A DNA stretch of 64,000 bases from Gigantopelta aegis (Eukaryota; Mollusca; Gastropoda; Neomphalida; Peltospiridae): NCBI RefSeq assembly GCF_016097555.1, contig NC_054712.1:50877253-50941252 (forward strand). The letters are read 5' to 3'. The notes beneath the pieces were generated by a model. It had not been told where the DNA came from, searched no databases, and saw only the letters and a list, made by a program, of their open reading frames with translations. Position 1 is the first letter of the stretch. Each line of letters begins with the position of its first letter. A program made the translations under genes and the position numbers. Shown one piece after another: positions 21,421-34,857 of this stretch.

Positions 21421-21900
21421 TTTTAATCCTACTAATTTCTTTTACTAATTGCTATTTTAAAAATTCTGTCCATTTTCATCCCCCCCCCCCCACCCACACA
21501 CACACACACACTCCCGTTAAACTAGTTATCTATCTATCTAATTTCTTTTTGACCGCCCAATCTAATCTAGCGACCAAATTTAATGAGTAGATTTTTATTT
21601 CATTTTATTAAATTCTATTAATTTGAGATGCGCATCAAAATTAATTTTTGGATTAAAATTTCAAAATTGTCCCCTTAATTTTTTCTGTCCAGAGACAGGC
21701 CCCGGGACGGACATGCTCGAAACTCTAGTGGTATATGAGCATGTAAAAATTATTCGCACTCGTACTCGAATCACTGGCATGATTTTGCAAGTAAGGTTTT
21801 GATTGGTCGAATGAAAGGTCAACTGGACATGAGGTCCAACGGGCTGCTGTTAGATCCACATGTAATAATGGAGCTAATTTTAATTAGATTGCCCAAATTC
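21421..21900 (+). repeat. Repeat family E
   Basis: It contains a C tract followed by AAACTAGTTATCTATC, TTTGACCGCCCAATCTAATC and GGCCCCGGGACGGACATG, and ends GATTGCCCAAATTC. The block B copy is at 44,288-44,755, and part of the family appears inverted near 40,194. Confidence 0.6.
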
Positions 21901-22499
21901 TAACGCGGTAACTGATTACACAATGCTATATTCTAGCATTAGCTTCTAATACGCGAAAAACTACAATCTAGCGCATTTTTGGGGCCAAACGTGCTCAAGA
22001 AATCTTCAAACAAAAAGCAAAAATAAAATTTACCGAATTGTGGTATTCCCAAACATAATGAATTCAAGTCTTTTAACAAATGTAATCGGCGAGGCGTGTT
22101 GGAAAAAAATTCTCATCCGCAGTTTGTATTTTCGTACAACCAGTTGAGCTAGTCACGTGACATTTACTACACCCCGGCAAATTCTATATTTTCCCGCAAA
22201 TCCTGTATTTTCCCGCAAATGACACGAAGTACTTGTGGTATGCATTGGCTATGGGCAATCAAAACGCATGGAATTTATCTAAACGGTAATAAAATGTCAT
22301 ACCACGCAATGCGATATAATGCAATATGTATATTCTTCGAGTAACCTTGCTCCGGCCTATTAACAGAACGTGGTTTAAGGTACGGTCGATTTGATGAAAT
22401 AATGTTTTACCTGGTTCATATTGCCATCAGTCATCAGATGTTTATACCGATGCCAGGGTTTTTTATAGGTTTTTCTTTGGGGGTAGCAATTTAAAAAGT

Positions 22500-22770
22500 A
22501 TGTTTTGTTTAACGACACCACTAGAAAAAATTGATTTATTGATCATCGGCTAGCGAATGTCAAACACCACATTTTTCCATTAGTTGCAAGGGATCTTTTA
22601 TATGCACCACCCCATAGACAGGACAGCACATACCACAACATTTGATATACCAGTCTTGGTGCACTGGCAGGAACGAGAAATAGCCCAAATGGGCCCACTG
22701 ACGGGGATCGATCCTAGACCGACCGCGCATAAAGCGAGCGCTTTACCACTGGGCTACGCCCCGTCCTATG
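22500..22770 (-). mobile_element. SINE-A, minus strand
   Basis: The inverted tail TTTTGTTTAACGACACCACT is at the left and the tRNA-like head GCGCTTTACCACTGGGCTAC at the right. The block B copy (45,740-46,051) has 36 extra bases in the body, so this copy carries a small deletion. Confidence 0.9.
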
Positions 22771-23191
22771 CCGTGATTAAATGCATGCTTTAGTCTATTG
22801 TCGACATTCCTCTCATCCTTCCGTAAACCGGAATATTGTATTCCATGAGAGTGACGTGTTACGTGACTAAAATTCTCATGCAATGAATATGCGAAGCAAC
22901 CTAGACTTTGACAATGACAATGTTGTAAAACGTCAGCTTATTTTGGGTTGTTTAATATTGCACATCATTTGATATAGTCCTACCGTGAAAAATGGACGAG
23001 TTCATATATTTCCCCCTGTATAAAATGTTTATAATGCCTAATTGTATTTTCCTCATTTTGCAGTTTGTTTTTGTGAAGATTTTTTGTTTTGTTAATTCAA
23101 CAAATTGATTCCGATGTCAAAGTTCACGTGTGTGCAGTCCTTAAAAAACCCAAGTTCTATGTAAATAAATCGGATTTGGGGATCAATTGGT

Positions 23192-23285
<94 letters not shown>

Positions 23286-24300
23286 TTCTTAAATAACAAT
23301 ACCTTTTTTCTTCTTATTTTTAAAATAAAAATTGAAAATCAAAACAATCTACTAATAATTTTCCAGGACAGGGAAGGGTTAGTGTTGAGAGTAGAGTGGA
23401 TCGCCCGCGCTGGTATGTGCAAGGCAGCAGAAGCAGCCCAACCAGGTTCGATAGCGGACGAGGAGTTTGGTGTTGGTACTATTTAATTTGCAAATGTCCC
23501 GTGGGATTAAAACCAAATATAAACTGTTGCGTAATTTCTTGAAAATAAATTTGACGAATAATTTAGAACGGTTCACCGAAACTGAAATAGAGCTATTTTG
23601 ATTGGTTGGGCTTAGTTGATCGAAAGTTATTCATGTATATATGTAATATATTTATTTATTACACACCAGTGTAAGATATTACTCGTGTCATAACAATTAC
23701 GAAATATCTAAGTAGTGTAATATTGGCACGCGCAGACTGGCGGGTAATTTGTTTTTATTTGAATGACGTCGGTATTCGAATGACGTCACTTTGCATCTCC
23801 CTGCACTAAAATAAACTGGGTGTATGACGCGTCCTTTTTGGAATGCTATAAAACGTGCAAAATTGCTGTTGAAAATGTTTTGTTAATATATTATTAACGT
23901 ATCTATCCGTGTAATTTACAAGTGTGGCCATCAACTGAAGTTGCGATATTGGATAAGATAGGCACTTATATTTGTGCCTAGGCCTATTGTGTATGAAGCC
24001 AAAACGATGTCGTCGACCTGCTACTCTTTTACGGCCCTATGTATAAAATGTCAGCGTAATATCTAGACAATCCCATTCACTCAGCTCAATATTTGCCGGT
24101 CCGATCAACAATTGTCATTACTGTGAACTTCAAAATCTAAACTGTACATTCATGACGTCTCGTTACTCACTGTGACGTTGCTTAAAGTTTACGTTTGACG
24201 TATATCTCTTGCTGACCCAATTGAAAAATAACCTGTAATAGGGTCTCGACATCTGCTTACTTCTGTGTTGTGGCTTGTTTGCAGTTGGCTTGTAATAAAT
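22771..24300. other. No gene; (GA)n microsatellite at 23,196-23,281
   Basis: An 86-base pure GA array and several TGACGTCA-like motifs (for example near 23,764 and 23,780) are visible. The same layout is found in block B. No exon was recognised. Confidence 0.6.
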
Positions 24301-24303
24301 AAA

Positions 24304-24861
24304 ATACTAAACTAGTTTGCTTGTCATACCATTTTTATGAAACTCGTGAACAGCGAAAGCGTTTTATAAAATGGTATGACAGGCAAGCTCGTTTAGTATT
24401 CTATATTTATCCTATAACTTAAGTCTTATCCATGACATCCATGTTATAAACCCATGTGATAATTTAGTATATTAACCCGTTTAATAATGGTAAGTAAATT
24501 TAAAGGTATATGCAAATTTGCAAGGTCTCTTGGTAATAATGTGTTGTGAATGGGTCATTTGTTTACAAGCCAACAAGATCTGTATACCTGAGCGTAACGT
24601 CTTCATAAGATTTAGTTAAAATGCGTGACGTCAAACTAATTTGTGTTAATCGTGATGACGTCATATTACTGATGGAGGCGACTTTAGTACTGTGATTTAC
24701 TAAATATCTAATGAAAATCGTATTTTAGAAGTGTAATAGGATAAATAGACTTCGCTACTCGTGTTTTTAAAATGTAAAATATCAACCTCGTCTAGTTAAT
24801 CGGTATTTCACTCTGCAGACCCTCGACAAGTACTGATTAACATAGACTCGGTTGATATTTT
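24304..24861. repeat. Two foldback elements
   Basis: First: TACTAAACTAGTTTGCTTGT (24,305) is inverted at ACAGGCAAGCTCGTTTAGTA (24,379-24,398). Second: AAAATATCAACCTCGTCTA (24,777) is inverted at ATAGACTCGGTTGATATTTT (24,842-24,861). Both recur in block B, the first with a longer loop, and the second is related to 57,830-57,880. Confidence 0.7.
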
Positions 24862-25194
24862 CCATATTACAAAAATGCTCTTGACGAATCCTTTATATAT
24901 ATTTAAAAGGTGGCCGCTTGAGAAGATTTCATTGTAGTTAATAGTCTAAAACTACTTAAACGGTTAAGAAGAGAATTGTCTTTAAGTTTCTATAATTTTT
25001 TTCGGATCCCCCCCTTGCTTCGACCCCCCCCCCCCGTCCCCACCCCCGCTAGCTACAGCCCTGAATACCAGCTGACTCACCTGTATAGTTAATGTTATGT
25101 TGGAAAAAATATCGCATATCATATTTATTCAATAATTTAAGGATTGTCTGTTATTTCTTTTATGTTCATCGGGGTATTGAAAAAAAAAAAATCA

Positions 25195-25283
25195 TCCGCA
25201 TTTCAATATGTCATTTATTTCATTTGAACTTATTTTCGTGCTTATATCCAATTAAGAATTCAAGCACGCTGTCATGGGCACGC

Positions 25284-25327
<44 letters not shown>

Positions 25328-25800
25328 CAGCTATCTGGGATGTCTGTCCAGGCCAGTGAGTTAAGGCTTAGTTTGTTATAGGTTACTGAGAGAGACGAGG
25401 GTGTAGTGGTCTTACACCTACCTAGTCCGAAGGAACGTAGACAGCGTGGTTCTTTGTACGTCTGAATATTGTTACATACCTTATATGCAGCTGGTATTCA
25501 AAACTTGTAGCACCATGTTTTAACCGTTTCTCAACCGAAATAGTGCAACAAATGGACACACACACACCAAAAATGTATAACCTACCGTACTCTCTAAATC
25601 CTGTTTGAAGTACTTGCATCATTATTATTAACAAAATAAATCTTCCAACCATAACATAAAAACTTTGCCCGCCATTTTAAATTTTCTAAATAGAGGGAAG
25701 CAACTCGCCCTTGACAATGTGCGCCTGCACTAACACCTACCCATTGAGTCGTTAAAACTCGCTCTGAGTGGGAGCCGGTACCGGGCTACGAACCCTGTAG
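25195..25800 (-). mobile_element. SINE-C, minus strand, split by a 300-base insertion
   Basis: The tail half (25,240-25,426, including a (CA)n run) and the head half (25,735-25,795, ACCCATTGAGTCGTTAAAAC then GGGAGCCGGTACCGGGCTAC) belong to one SINE. About 308 bases between them are foreign, with ACACCTACC or ACCTACC at both edges resembling a target duplication. The inserted piece is not recognised. Confidence 0.65.
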
Positions 25801-25805
25801 GCAGT

Positions 25806-26190
25806 ACTAAACCAAATAACTTCCGGCTGGGTCAAAGTTCGAGGTGCACCGAACTTGTGATAAAGAAGTGAACACCACAAGTCCTGTGATTGATAATAAA
25901 TGTGAGTGTGTTGGTTGCAGAAAACAAGTTTCATCTGGGCAAAAACTGTATGCAATTTTATTTCATCTAGTACAACTGTGTCCAGTAGCTTTGTGCTTCA
26001 AATATGTATGCCATACCTGTAAAACAATTACTCGAATTGTGTGCGGAACGAAGATAGTTATAGGCGCTACCCGTTATCTCAGAAATGAGCAGCTTGACCC
26101 CCTTTTTCTGATTCACTTTAAAGGTGAGGGGTGGTAGTATTTATATCCGTGGCGTTTATGTTGATTGATACGCTGCAGGTAGGAGTTTTA

Positions 26191-26252
<62 letters not shown>

Positions 26253-26297
26253 ACTATTGTCGTCTATGGGATTTGATTTGGTAGTATACACCCTTTA
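25806..26297 (+). repeat. Repeat family A, copy 2, expanded by (TA)n
   Basis: It starts AGTACTAAACCAAATAACTT and ends GGTAGTATACACCCTTT, with a TA run at 26,196-26,249 near its right end. Block B keeps only the last 60 or so bases (48,511-48,560), so B lost 25.0-26.2 kb. Confidence 0.85.
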
Positions 26298-27840
26298 GCA
26301 CATACTCAGTGCATAATAAAAACAATATTATGATTTTGTCATTTTATTTAAACTATACTGGTCGATTAATTAGCCGTCACTCGACCATACAAGTTCACAA
26401 TGGCCTTGACCGTGACAACAATCACTGTACATGGCTCTGAATAGAGTTTGAATCAAAGTTAGCACTGAGGAAAAGTTGGTTTTGGCCTATAATTCATACT
26501 GTAGAGATGTCAATAATTTCTTTTTACATGGTATTTGACTTGCCATATACAATTGCTCTTAAATATGGTATTATATATAGGCAACCTGAACTAAGATTTT
26601 AATAGCAATTTATTTTTATATTAAAAATAACATGTGCCAATAGTGGGTTAATGTCTTTAGTTTCCATTAACATAGTTAATTTTTCATGTATGAAATTCCC
26701 AAAACTCCAATTTATAAAGAACTTGATTTTTATTGTCATTTTGACATATTTTTAGGGTGCTAAGTTATATTTTAGACAAATTTGTAGTTTTATGCAAAAA
26801 AAATTGTAAATTTGAAGGAAAACTTTACCAAAGACATAATTAAATTTGTTATCACTATTGTGCCTTGTTCTTATTTATACATAACAATAAGCTTGTTAAA
26901 CATATCTCTAGATCTCCAGATAAAGTTTTGTTTAAATAATCACTTAGTTTGCTCTTATGAAGAGCATTTTAAGTTTATACTAGATTCAGAACCTTTTTTT
27001 CAGATTTCATTATCTGCCTTGGAGTAAGTTGGTAATTTATTGTATTGTTAAAGCTGTATTACCCAATGTTACTAGCTAAATAAAATGCTGGGTTACAGAT
27101 TGTAGGAATACATCCAGTATACATATTGTATTCATCCGGATTAGAACATAATGCAAGACAATAGATGTTTTCAACAATTAATCAAAAATAAATATGTGAA
27201 AGCTAGATGATAATTGCAGATATTACAAATATTAAAACCTCTAACTACAGTAGAGTAGATAAAATATAGTCAGGAATATTGGTGGCTGCCAATGGTTTTG
27301 ATGGTCCATTATAAATATCTGCATGGCCGATGGATTTGAAATCCCACCTAGTAACTTGAAGACACCCACACCCAGCATTCAGGATTTCCTCCCAACACTA
27401 ATGTTCAGGACATTAAGTCATTACTTCATACAGGTACAGTCATGTTGATGTTTCCTTCCTCAGGCAGTCTATTTTTTAATACTGATATTTCTTTGATGTG
27501 CCTCTTAAGGTTATATAATCGAGGGGTCATTGAAGTGCATGTCTTTTAGTGGAATTTTTTAAAGGAGTAGAGGAACGTTGTTGTCTCTACATATATACCT
27601 GAGTACACACACCCAACAGACAGTAAATATCTTCAGAAGTTTTATTTTAAAATATTTTGTTGTTTAATATGACATATTGCATTTGTACAAAACTGTAAGC
27701 AATATATATTCCTTATGAGGTGTACATTATATTAGGTTGCACTGTAAAAACAACAGTTTATGTCAGAATACACAAGATCCGGGTTGTCATAAAAACACAC
27801 AACTGGACACTTTTTGAAAAATGTATGTTATGAGTATAAG
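26298..27840. other. AT-rich, no gene recognised
   Basis: Closely matched by 48,561-50,080 in block B, and reads as ordinary non-coding sequence. The ORF at 26,812-27,027 has no recognisable domain. Confidence 0.5.
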
Positions 27841-28300
27841 TAGTACTAAACCAAATAACTTCCGGTTGGGTCAAAGCTCGAGGTCACTCAACATTTGATA
27901 GAGAAGTGAACACCACAAGCGTTGGCAGTAAAAACAAACAGTTTCACCTGGGCAAACAATGTATGCAGTTTTATGTCATCTAGTTCCACTGTGTCAAGTA
28001 GCCTTGTAGAGTACCTGCAAAAAAGTACTCGAATTTTGTGCGGAACTAGGGTAGTCATAGACGCTACCCGTTATCTCAGAAATGAGCAGCTTGACCTAAA
28101 TTATTTTTCTGATTTACTTTAAGTATGAGTGATGGTAGTATTTATATCCGTGGCATTTATGTCGATTGATACGCTACAGGTAGGAGCTTTAGTCACATAT
28201 GTTACTGTTGTTATTTATGGGATTTGATTGGTAGTATACACCCTGTACCTACCAGTCTTATGTCCGATTGGTTAACCACGACGCCACAGAGGCCGGTAAT
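27841..28300 (+). repeat. Repeat family A, copy 3, joined to a SINE-C head fragment
   Basis: AGTACTAAACC to AGTATACACCCT (28,243) is followed directly by TACCTACCAGTCTTATGTCC and GGTTAACCACGACGCCACAG, which is the inverted head of SINE-C. The block B copy is at 51,274-51,732. Confidence 0.8.
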
Positions 28301-29464
28301 CATCCGCAAACTGTGTGAATTTGCGAAATCGTTCACACATACGTTTGCTGATGATTTTGTTTTGTTCATATCCAGGTGAACGTAATCGAAATAACAGACA
28401 ATACCTATAATTAAATTTGAAACATACTTGCTAATGATAACTCTAAAATGTCATACTTTATTTTGAATTATTTATTTAAAAATCGCAGGGTGAACGCTCC
28501 TCGATTTCAGGTCCGAGGTAAATCGTAATTGTGTGGTATAATATCGCTACGCACGGGTATTCCGTGTGACACACAACTCATCAGAATAACCTGCAAGACT
28601 CACTTGCGGGCATCAAATAGACAATAACACCCGCAAATCTAAACACTCCATATGGTTATGTCCATTGTAAACTGAATAGTTTTTCTACGGAACTAACTGT
28701 TTATTTGGTATTTCTTGAAAAAAATACCAATTGCTAATGACGTCCATAGCTTTCCGGGTGTTATTGTCTATTTGATCCCGGAAAAAAAAAATGTAATTAA
28801 CCAATCACAATACAGAACACACACGCAGTCAGTTTACAATGCACTTCAATATTTTTCATTACGTCGTATTTTCACCTTGATCTACCTTAATTTCATTACG
28901 TCATATTATTATGTTACGTCATTACAAACGAACACGAAAGTATGTGCCAAGATAATACTATTATCCTGTTCAATTATTTAGACCCAACATTTATAGGAGA
29001 AATAACGTGCATTCAAAAGACACAGAGATTTTTAAAAAGTGGAATTAAGTCAACTTCGTGCATTTTATATGATGATTTGTATATAAAACCTGTCGGGGTT
29101 TGGGTTTGTTTTCATGTAAATGCAAAGAAAACAAATATCGAATAGGAAATAAACGTAACATTTGCAAAAAACTTTGGGTCTAAATAATTGAACAGGATAA
29201 TAGTAATCGCTATCATGATAGAATAAATAAATAAATAATAAACAAAATGAATGGTCATGAAGAACCTCAAGTCGAAAGTAAACAGGAAATGCACTCGAGC
29301 GACGCCTAACGATTACACGTTTTTATTGCGGTCACACGTTTTAATACGCGAAGGTAAAACGTGTGTGAACCAGTTACTTCGATGTAGTCGGGACTAAATT
29401 TAGCTTGTACAAGGTCCGGACTAAAAATGCTAGTGTGAACGCGGTTATTATGTTGTAATGAATG
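28301..29464. other. No gene; inverted repeat at 28,606-28,781
   Basis: CATCAAATAGACAATAACAC (28,611) and GTGTTATTGTCTATTTGAT (28,758) are perfect inverted arms, each bordered by CGGG/CCCG, about 125 bases apart: a foldback or MITE. Further right are several TTACGTCA motifs (28,860-28,925). Confidence 0.65.
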
Positions 29465-29469
29465 TAACG

Positions 29470-29569
29470 CAGGCCCGTAGCCAGGATTTTGAGGGCGAAG
29501 AGCCCGAGTTGCTTAGGGGGGTCCGGGGGCATATTGAAAAAAAAGCCACCTTCATTAGCTACGGGCCTG
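29470..29569. mobile_element. 100-base MITE with CAGGCCCGTAGC ends
   Basis: The inverted ends are CAGGCCCGTAGC and GCTACGGGCCTG, flanked by TAACG on both sides (29,465-29,469 and 29,570-29,574). The block B copy is at 52,671-52,769. Confidence 0.85.
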
Positions 29570-29663
29570 TAACGGAAATATAATTACTCACTAACAACAG
29601 TAAAGGACGGTTAACATTAATAATTCACTCACCAGGATATCGAAAAAATGTGAAGGGTCCTTT

Positions 29664-30603
29664 TGTTATGATAATCTGGTTTTAAGTTAAATCTGGCTTT
29701 GGGTTATGTAATATGGAAGACTATGTGTTTCGCTGGCTGGAGAGAATAAAATATAACTGTGGCGGACATATCTCATTATGTCCTATCATGTGTTTAAACA
29801 ACGACGGCGTGCTGAAATAATAAAATAATGACTTACCTGGAGAGCAGACATGTGTTCGGCAAGGTGGCTGACATTTTGTTTTTGTCTGTTCGTATAGCCA
29901 GACCGTGATCCGTGGAGCACCTGTCTGGTGGCTTTTCGTTTTTGGAATGATTTGATTGGTCGGCGAATTAATTTACATCGTAAGTTATGAGTTCTGCACG
30001 ATGTTCTTGTGGAGTGCATTCTGTTGCACACGTCTTCAGATGCCTATATAAACTGGGAATCAACGCACAATCTTCAGAACTCGAAGTTAGAGTATCTCCT
30101 GTCCAGCACCGTCAGAAGTTACCACGTCAACAAGGCATGAAGGAGCGGCGACCGGTCATCTTGTTTAGCAGCCCTTGGCAGTTGTGCATTGAACTTTTCG
30201 TGATGGACTGATTTTCGTTTGGTGACTATTAATTACTAACTTAAACGCCAGAATTCTGTGGGAAAACTTTATTTATTTAAACATATATTTTTTATATAAA
30301 AACATTTAAACACTTGCTACTTGTTAGGTAATTTTGTCAAGTACGTGTGTGCTCAATGTTTTAGCTATTTAGTCAATTTATTAATCGGGCAATTAGTTTA
30401 TTGCATTGAATAATGTGATATTAAATATCACACAGTCTATATCTAATAATTGTATTTAATTGCATGTGATAACCTGTACACATGGCAATTGTTTAGTACC
30501 ATGATTGGATAATGCGGATTTATCAATCTTGGTACACGTGACTTCTGCGGTCTATTAAAGTTTTTAATCCAGTTAGTGGTTATTGTGGATCGGGAAGGTC
30601 ACA
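29664..30603 (+). mobile_element. 5' LTR of the Gmr1-like retrotransposon fossil
   Basis: It begins TGTTATG and ends GGTCACA, 940 bases, with a TATA box (TATATAAAC) near 30,046. A primer-binding site follows two bases later at 30,606-30,623 (TGGGGGCTGGTCCGGGAT), close to the 3' end complement of tRNA-Pro. Its first 124 or so bases recur at 34,858. Confidence 0.8.
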
Positions 30604-33600
30604 AATGGGGGCTGGTCCGGGATCTTTCTTGTAATATATATCATTGGATGGTATTAGGAGATTACAAATGGATCTATTTTGATTATTAGAATAGAGGATA
30701 ATAGTTGACTGGTTAGAGTTTTATTTTGAGCACACGTTTTGACAATTACATAATCAAGTTCACATGGATAGCATATGGTCAGTAGAACAAGTAGTTGATA
30801 ATTTTATATCTAGTTTAGATGAAACTGAGATAAATTATTTAACTGTAGCACGGTTGAAAGAAATTGCTGAACACGTAGGATTAGAGTTGGACATTGGTTT
30901 GAAGAAAGCTGAAATAAAATCGTTGGTGATAGGTTTCTTAAGAAATATGGCAGAAAGTAAAATTCAGTTAGATTCAAAGGTGTATACTGGTAGGGAAATT
31001 GGTAGTGTTGAACTTGATAATGAAGATAGTTTAGCTATGTTGAAACTTAAGTTGGACTTTCAGAGAGAACAATTAATGTATGAGAGGGAACAAAGAAATT
31101 TGGAGAGAGAAAATGAGAGGGAACAAAGCAATTTGGAGAGAGAAGATAGAGAAAAACATAGAGAATGGGAGACAACACAAAGATCTCTCGATAGGGATAT
31201 TAAAAGTAGAGAGTTGGATAACTATAGCAAGTTTGATCCGCAAAGATATATTAGGATGGTTCCTATTTTTAATGAAAATCAAGTTGATGAATTTTTTGAT
31301 TGTTTTGAAAAGATAGCTCTTGGAGCTGAATGGCCAAAACGGTATGGTGTTTATTGTTGCAATCTGCTTTGAAAGGTAAAGCACAAATGGCTTATGCAGC
31401 GCTTTCTGTTGATGATTCTTCGTCATATGACTTAGTTAAAGCTGCTATTTTAAGAGCTTATGAAAAGGTGCCTGAGGTGTACCAACAAGATTTTCGAAAT
31501 CTTAGGATTTCAGGTGGACAATCTTATTTAGAGTTTGCCAAAGAAAAAGAAAGGTTATTTCGGAAATGGTGTAGTTCAAAGTCTGTGAATAATGATTGTG
31601 GGAAATTAGAAGAACTCATTCTTATAGAAGAGTTTATGAGAGGTTTGCCATCAGAAGTGGTAATTCACTTACAGGTGCTTGAACCAAGTACATTAGCTGA
31701 GGCAGCTATAATGGCTGATAAATTTGTTTTAGCAAACCGTAAACCTGATTTCAGTAATAAACCGAAGTCACAAAGTTATACTTTCAAACAAAGTGGAAGC
31801 AGTAGAGATGGTTCAGTTAGGAATAATAATACACCGCGAGATATGGGTAAATCTCAAGATCAGAAAAATTCGGGATCACTCCAGTGTTTTTATTGTAAAA
31901 GAATGGGTCACATTAGACGTGATTGCCGGAAATTGAAATATGATCTTGGAAGTGGCAATCGTTCTGGGCACACAAATTTTGTATCTCAGTTGTCTGAACC
32001 TTTGAATTCAAAATGTCAAATTAAAGATGCGTTAACTAGGGTTAAGAAAAGAAATCCAAGGTTTGAACCATTTCTGACTTCTGGTCATGTGGTTACATCA
32101 CACGATGGTGATGTGAAACAATCTATTGTGATTTTGCGAGATACTGGTGCTGAACGAACAATCTTACTTGAAAAAGAATTGTTCGATAAGGACAACACAT
32201 TTTTGGGCGAGTATATTACTTTGTCCACAGTTGAAGGTACTATATCTAGTCCGTTACATACTGTCGAGTTGGATAGTGATTTGGTTAAAGGCAGTATTGT
32301 GGTAGCAGCGGTTAGCCATATACCAATTGCGGGTGTATCATTATTGTTAGGGAATGATGTAGCTCAGGAAAGGGTTATTCCTGTACCCATTATGACTGAA
32401 ATTCCTGAAACTGATGTTGAAACAGAAAAGTTATCTGATGTGATTGATAACATCTTTCCCGCATGTGTTACAACTCGGTCTCAAAACAAAGAGTTGCACA
32501 GGAAAATTAGGGTTGAGAATGAGGTTGCCAATAAAAATTGGGATATTTCTGATTTAGGTGATACTTTTATTGGTCATGATTCTGCGCCCGAATTAGGTTC
32601 AAATCTGGAAAATGGTTCAGATCGGGAAAAATGTTTTGACCATGAAGTAGGTAACCCAGAAGAAGAAAAAAATATTGCAACAGTTACCAGATGACAATGA
32701 TAGGTTAATTTTAAATCTTAACCATGATCAGTTTTATTCTTGAGCAACAAGCTGATAGTGAATTACAAATCCTTTCAAAGGAAGTGTTAGAAAAATCCGA
32801 GTTGGATGAAGAACCAGTTGGCTATTATTTCGAAAATGGTGTTTTAATGAGAAAGTTTCGAGATAAACATTCACAGAATAATGATTGGCAGGTGATGCAT
32901 CAAATCGTTGTTCCTAAAATTTGTCGGAAAACTGTGTTGAGTTTAGCTCATGATGGTCCATTAGCAGGTCATTCAGGGGTACGTAAAACGTATCAAAGGA
33001 TTTTGAAACAATTTCATTGGCCGCATTTACATCGTGATGTTGTTAGGTATTGTTTAACCTGTAAAACATGTCAGATTGTTGGTAAACCCAATCAAAGTAT
33101 TAAACCAGCTAGTTTGATACCCATTCCCGCAGTTAATGAAGCTTTCAGTGAGGTTCTAGTTGATTGCGTTGGTCCTTTACCTCACACTGTTCATGGTAAA
33201 GAATACTTATTGACCGTTCTTTGTAAAAATACACGGTTTCCTGAAGCCATACCTCTGAGCAATATTAGGGCTAAAACAGTTGTTGAGGAATTGATTAAAA
33301 TCTTTACTCGATATGGATTTCCGAAATTCATTCAAACTGATCAAGGTAGCAATTTCACTTCGAAATTGTTTCAGCAAGTAATGGATGAATTGGCCATTAA
33401 ACATCATTTTTCTTCTGCTTATCATCCTGAAACCCAAGGTGCGTTGGAACGATTTCATGGAACTTTGAAATCCATGATTCGAAAGTTTTGCCTGGAAAAG
33501 GGTAAAGACTGGGATGAAGGTATTCATTTGCTGATGTTTGCGATTAGAGATACTTATCACGAATCCATGGGATTCACTCCTTTTGAAATGTTATATGGAC

Positions 33601-34857
33601 ATTCAGTTCGTGGTCCATTACAAATGTTACACGAGTTTTGGACAAACTCGGAGGTAAAAAGTGAAACTAGTGTGTTGAAATATGCGATTGATTTGCGGGA
33701 AAAATTGCAAACAGTTAGAGAAATATCCCGAAATGTGTTATCCGATAGTCAAGATAAAATGAAAACATGGTTTGATAAAAGAGCTAGAGATAGATCTTTC
33801 GATGCCGGGGAAGAAGTGTTAGTTTTGTTTCCTTTGGTTAATCAACCATTAAGTGCAAAATTTCAAGGACCGTATATTGTTGAAAAAAAAATCAGTGCGG
33901 TTGATTATGTCATCCGTACTCCTGATCGTAAAAAGAAAACTCAGCTTTGCCATGTTAATATGCTTAAAAAATATTATAATCGGGAAAACGTCTTGGCTAA
34001 TACAATAATTCTTTCAGGGATAGATTCTGATGTTAAGATGAAAGATGATAATTTTAATCCAGTTGAGCCGAAATTGGTAAATTCGAGGATATTGTTGAAT
34101 CTTCATTTAAAAATCAGCCATTTAAGTGAAAAACAACAAAGTGATGTTCAACAAATCATTTCTGAATTTAGCCAAATTTTCCCAGATGTTCCTAGTCGAA
34201 CAAATGTTATTAAACATGATGTTGATGTTGGTGATTCCAAGTCAATTAAGCAACATGCTTATCGAGTTAATCCACAAAAACAGGAACTTATCCGAAAAAA
34301 ATAGATTATATGCTTGAGAACGGCATTATTCAACCTAGTTTTAGTAACTGGAGTTCTCCTTGTTTACTTGTTCCTAAACCTGATGGTAGTGTACGGTTCT
34401 GTACAGATTTTCGCAAAGTTAATGCTGTGACCAAATCAGATTCGTTTCCTATCCCACGAATTGATGACTGCATTGATAAATTAGGAACTGCTAAGTATAT
34501 TAGCAAGTTTGACCTTTTGAAAGGTTACTGGCAAATACCATTATCTAAACGGGCCAGAGAAATCTCTGTGTTTGTAACCGCTGATGGGTTATTCGAATAT
34601 CTGGTTTGTCCATTTGGAATAAATAATTGAGATAATTGTTAGGTTAGTGGAAAATATAAGCAAGAAGATTAGTGTTATGCAATTCCTATAGTGTGTAAGG
34701 TTTTGTATATAGATAAGAATTACTGTAGGAATGTGTATATAGTTATTTTATGATATGGTATTTATAATACTGACCATATGAATGTGTTCCCAAGTGTGTA
34801 TAATGAATAAAAAATATTGTTTTATTAAAACAATATTTTTGAAAAATTGGGGGGAGA

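Noticed and set aside
22400-22445. Possible second hammerhead core (CTGATGA on the minus strand), also near 10,240 and 28,580
   Set aside because: CTGATGA is present, but no GAAA with flanking stems follows at the right distance.
22584-22793. ORFs inside SINE copies (also 34,953, 45,865, 55,728, 59,065)
   Set aside because: These are chance frames through SINE bodies. The same peptides (TTFDIPVLVHW and similar) recur wherever a SINE-A lies.
23089-23292. ORFs of Arg-Glu repeats over GA arrays (also 54,665-54,974)
   Set aside because: Microsatellite translations.
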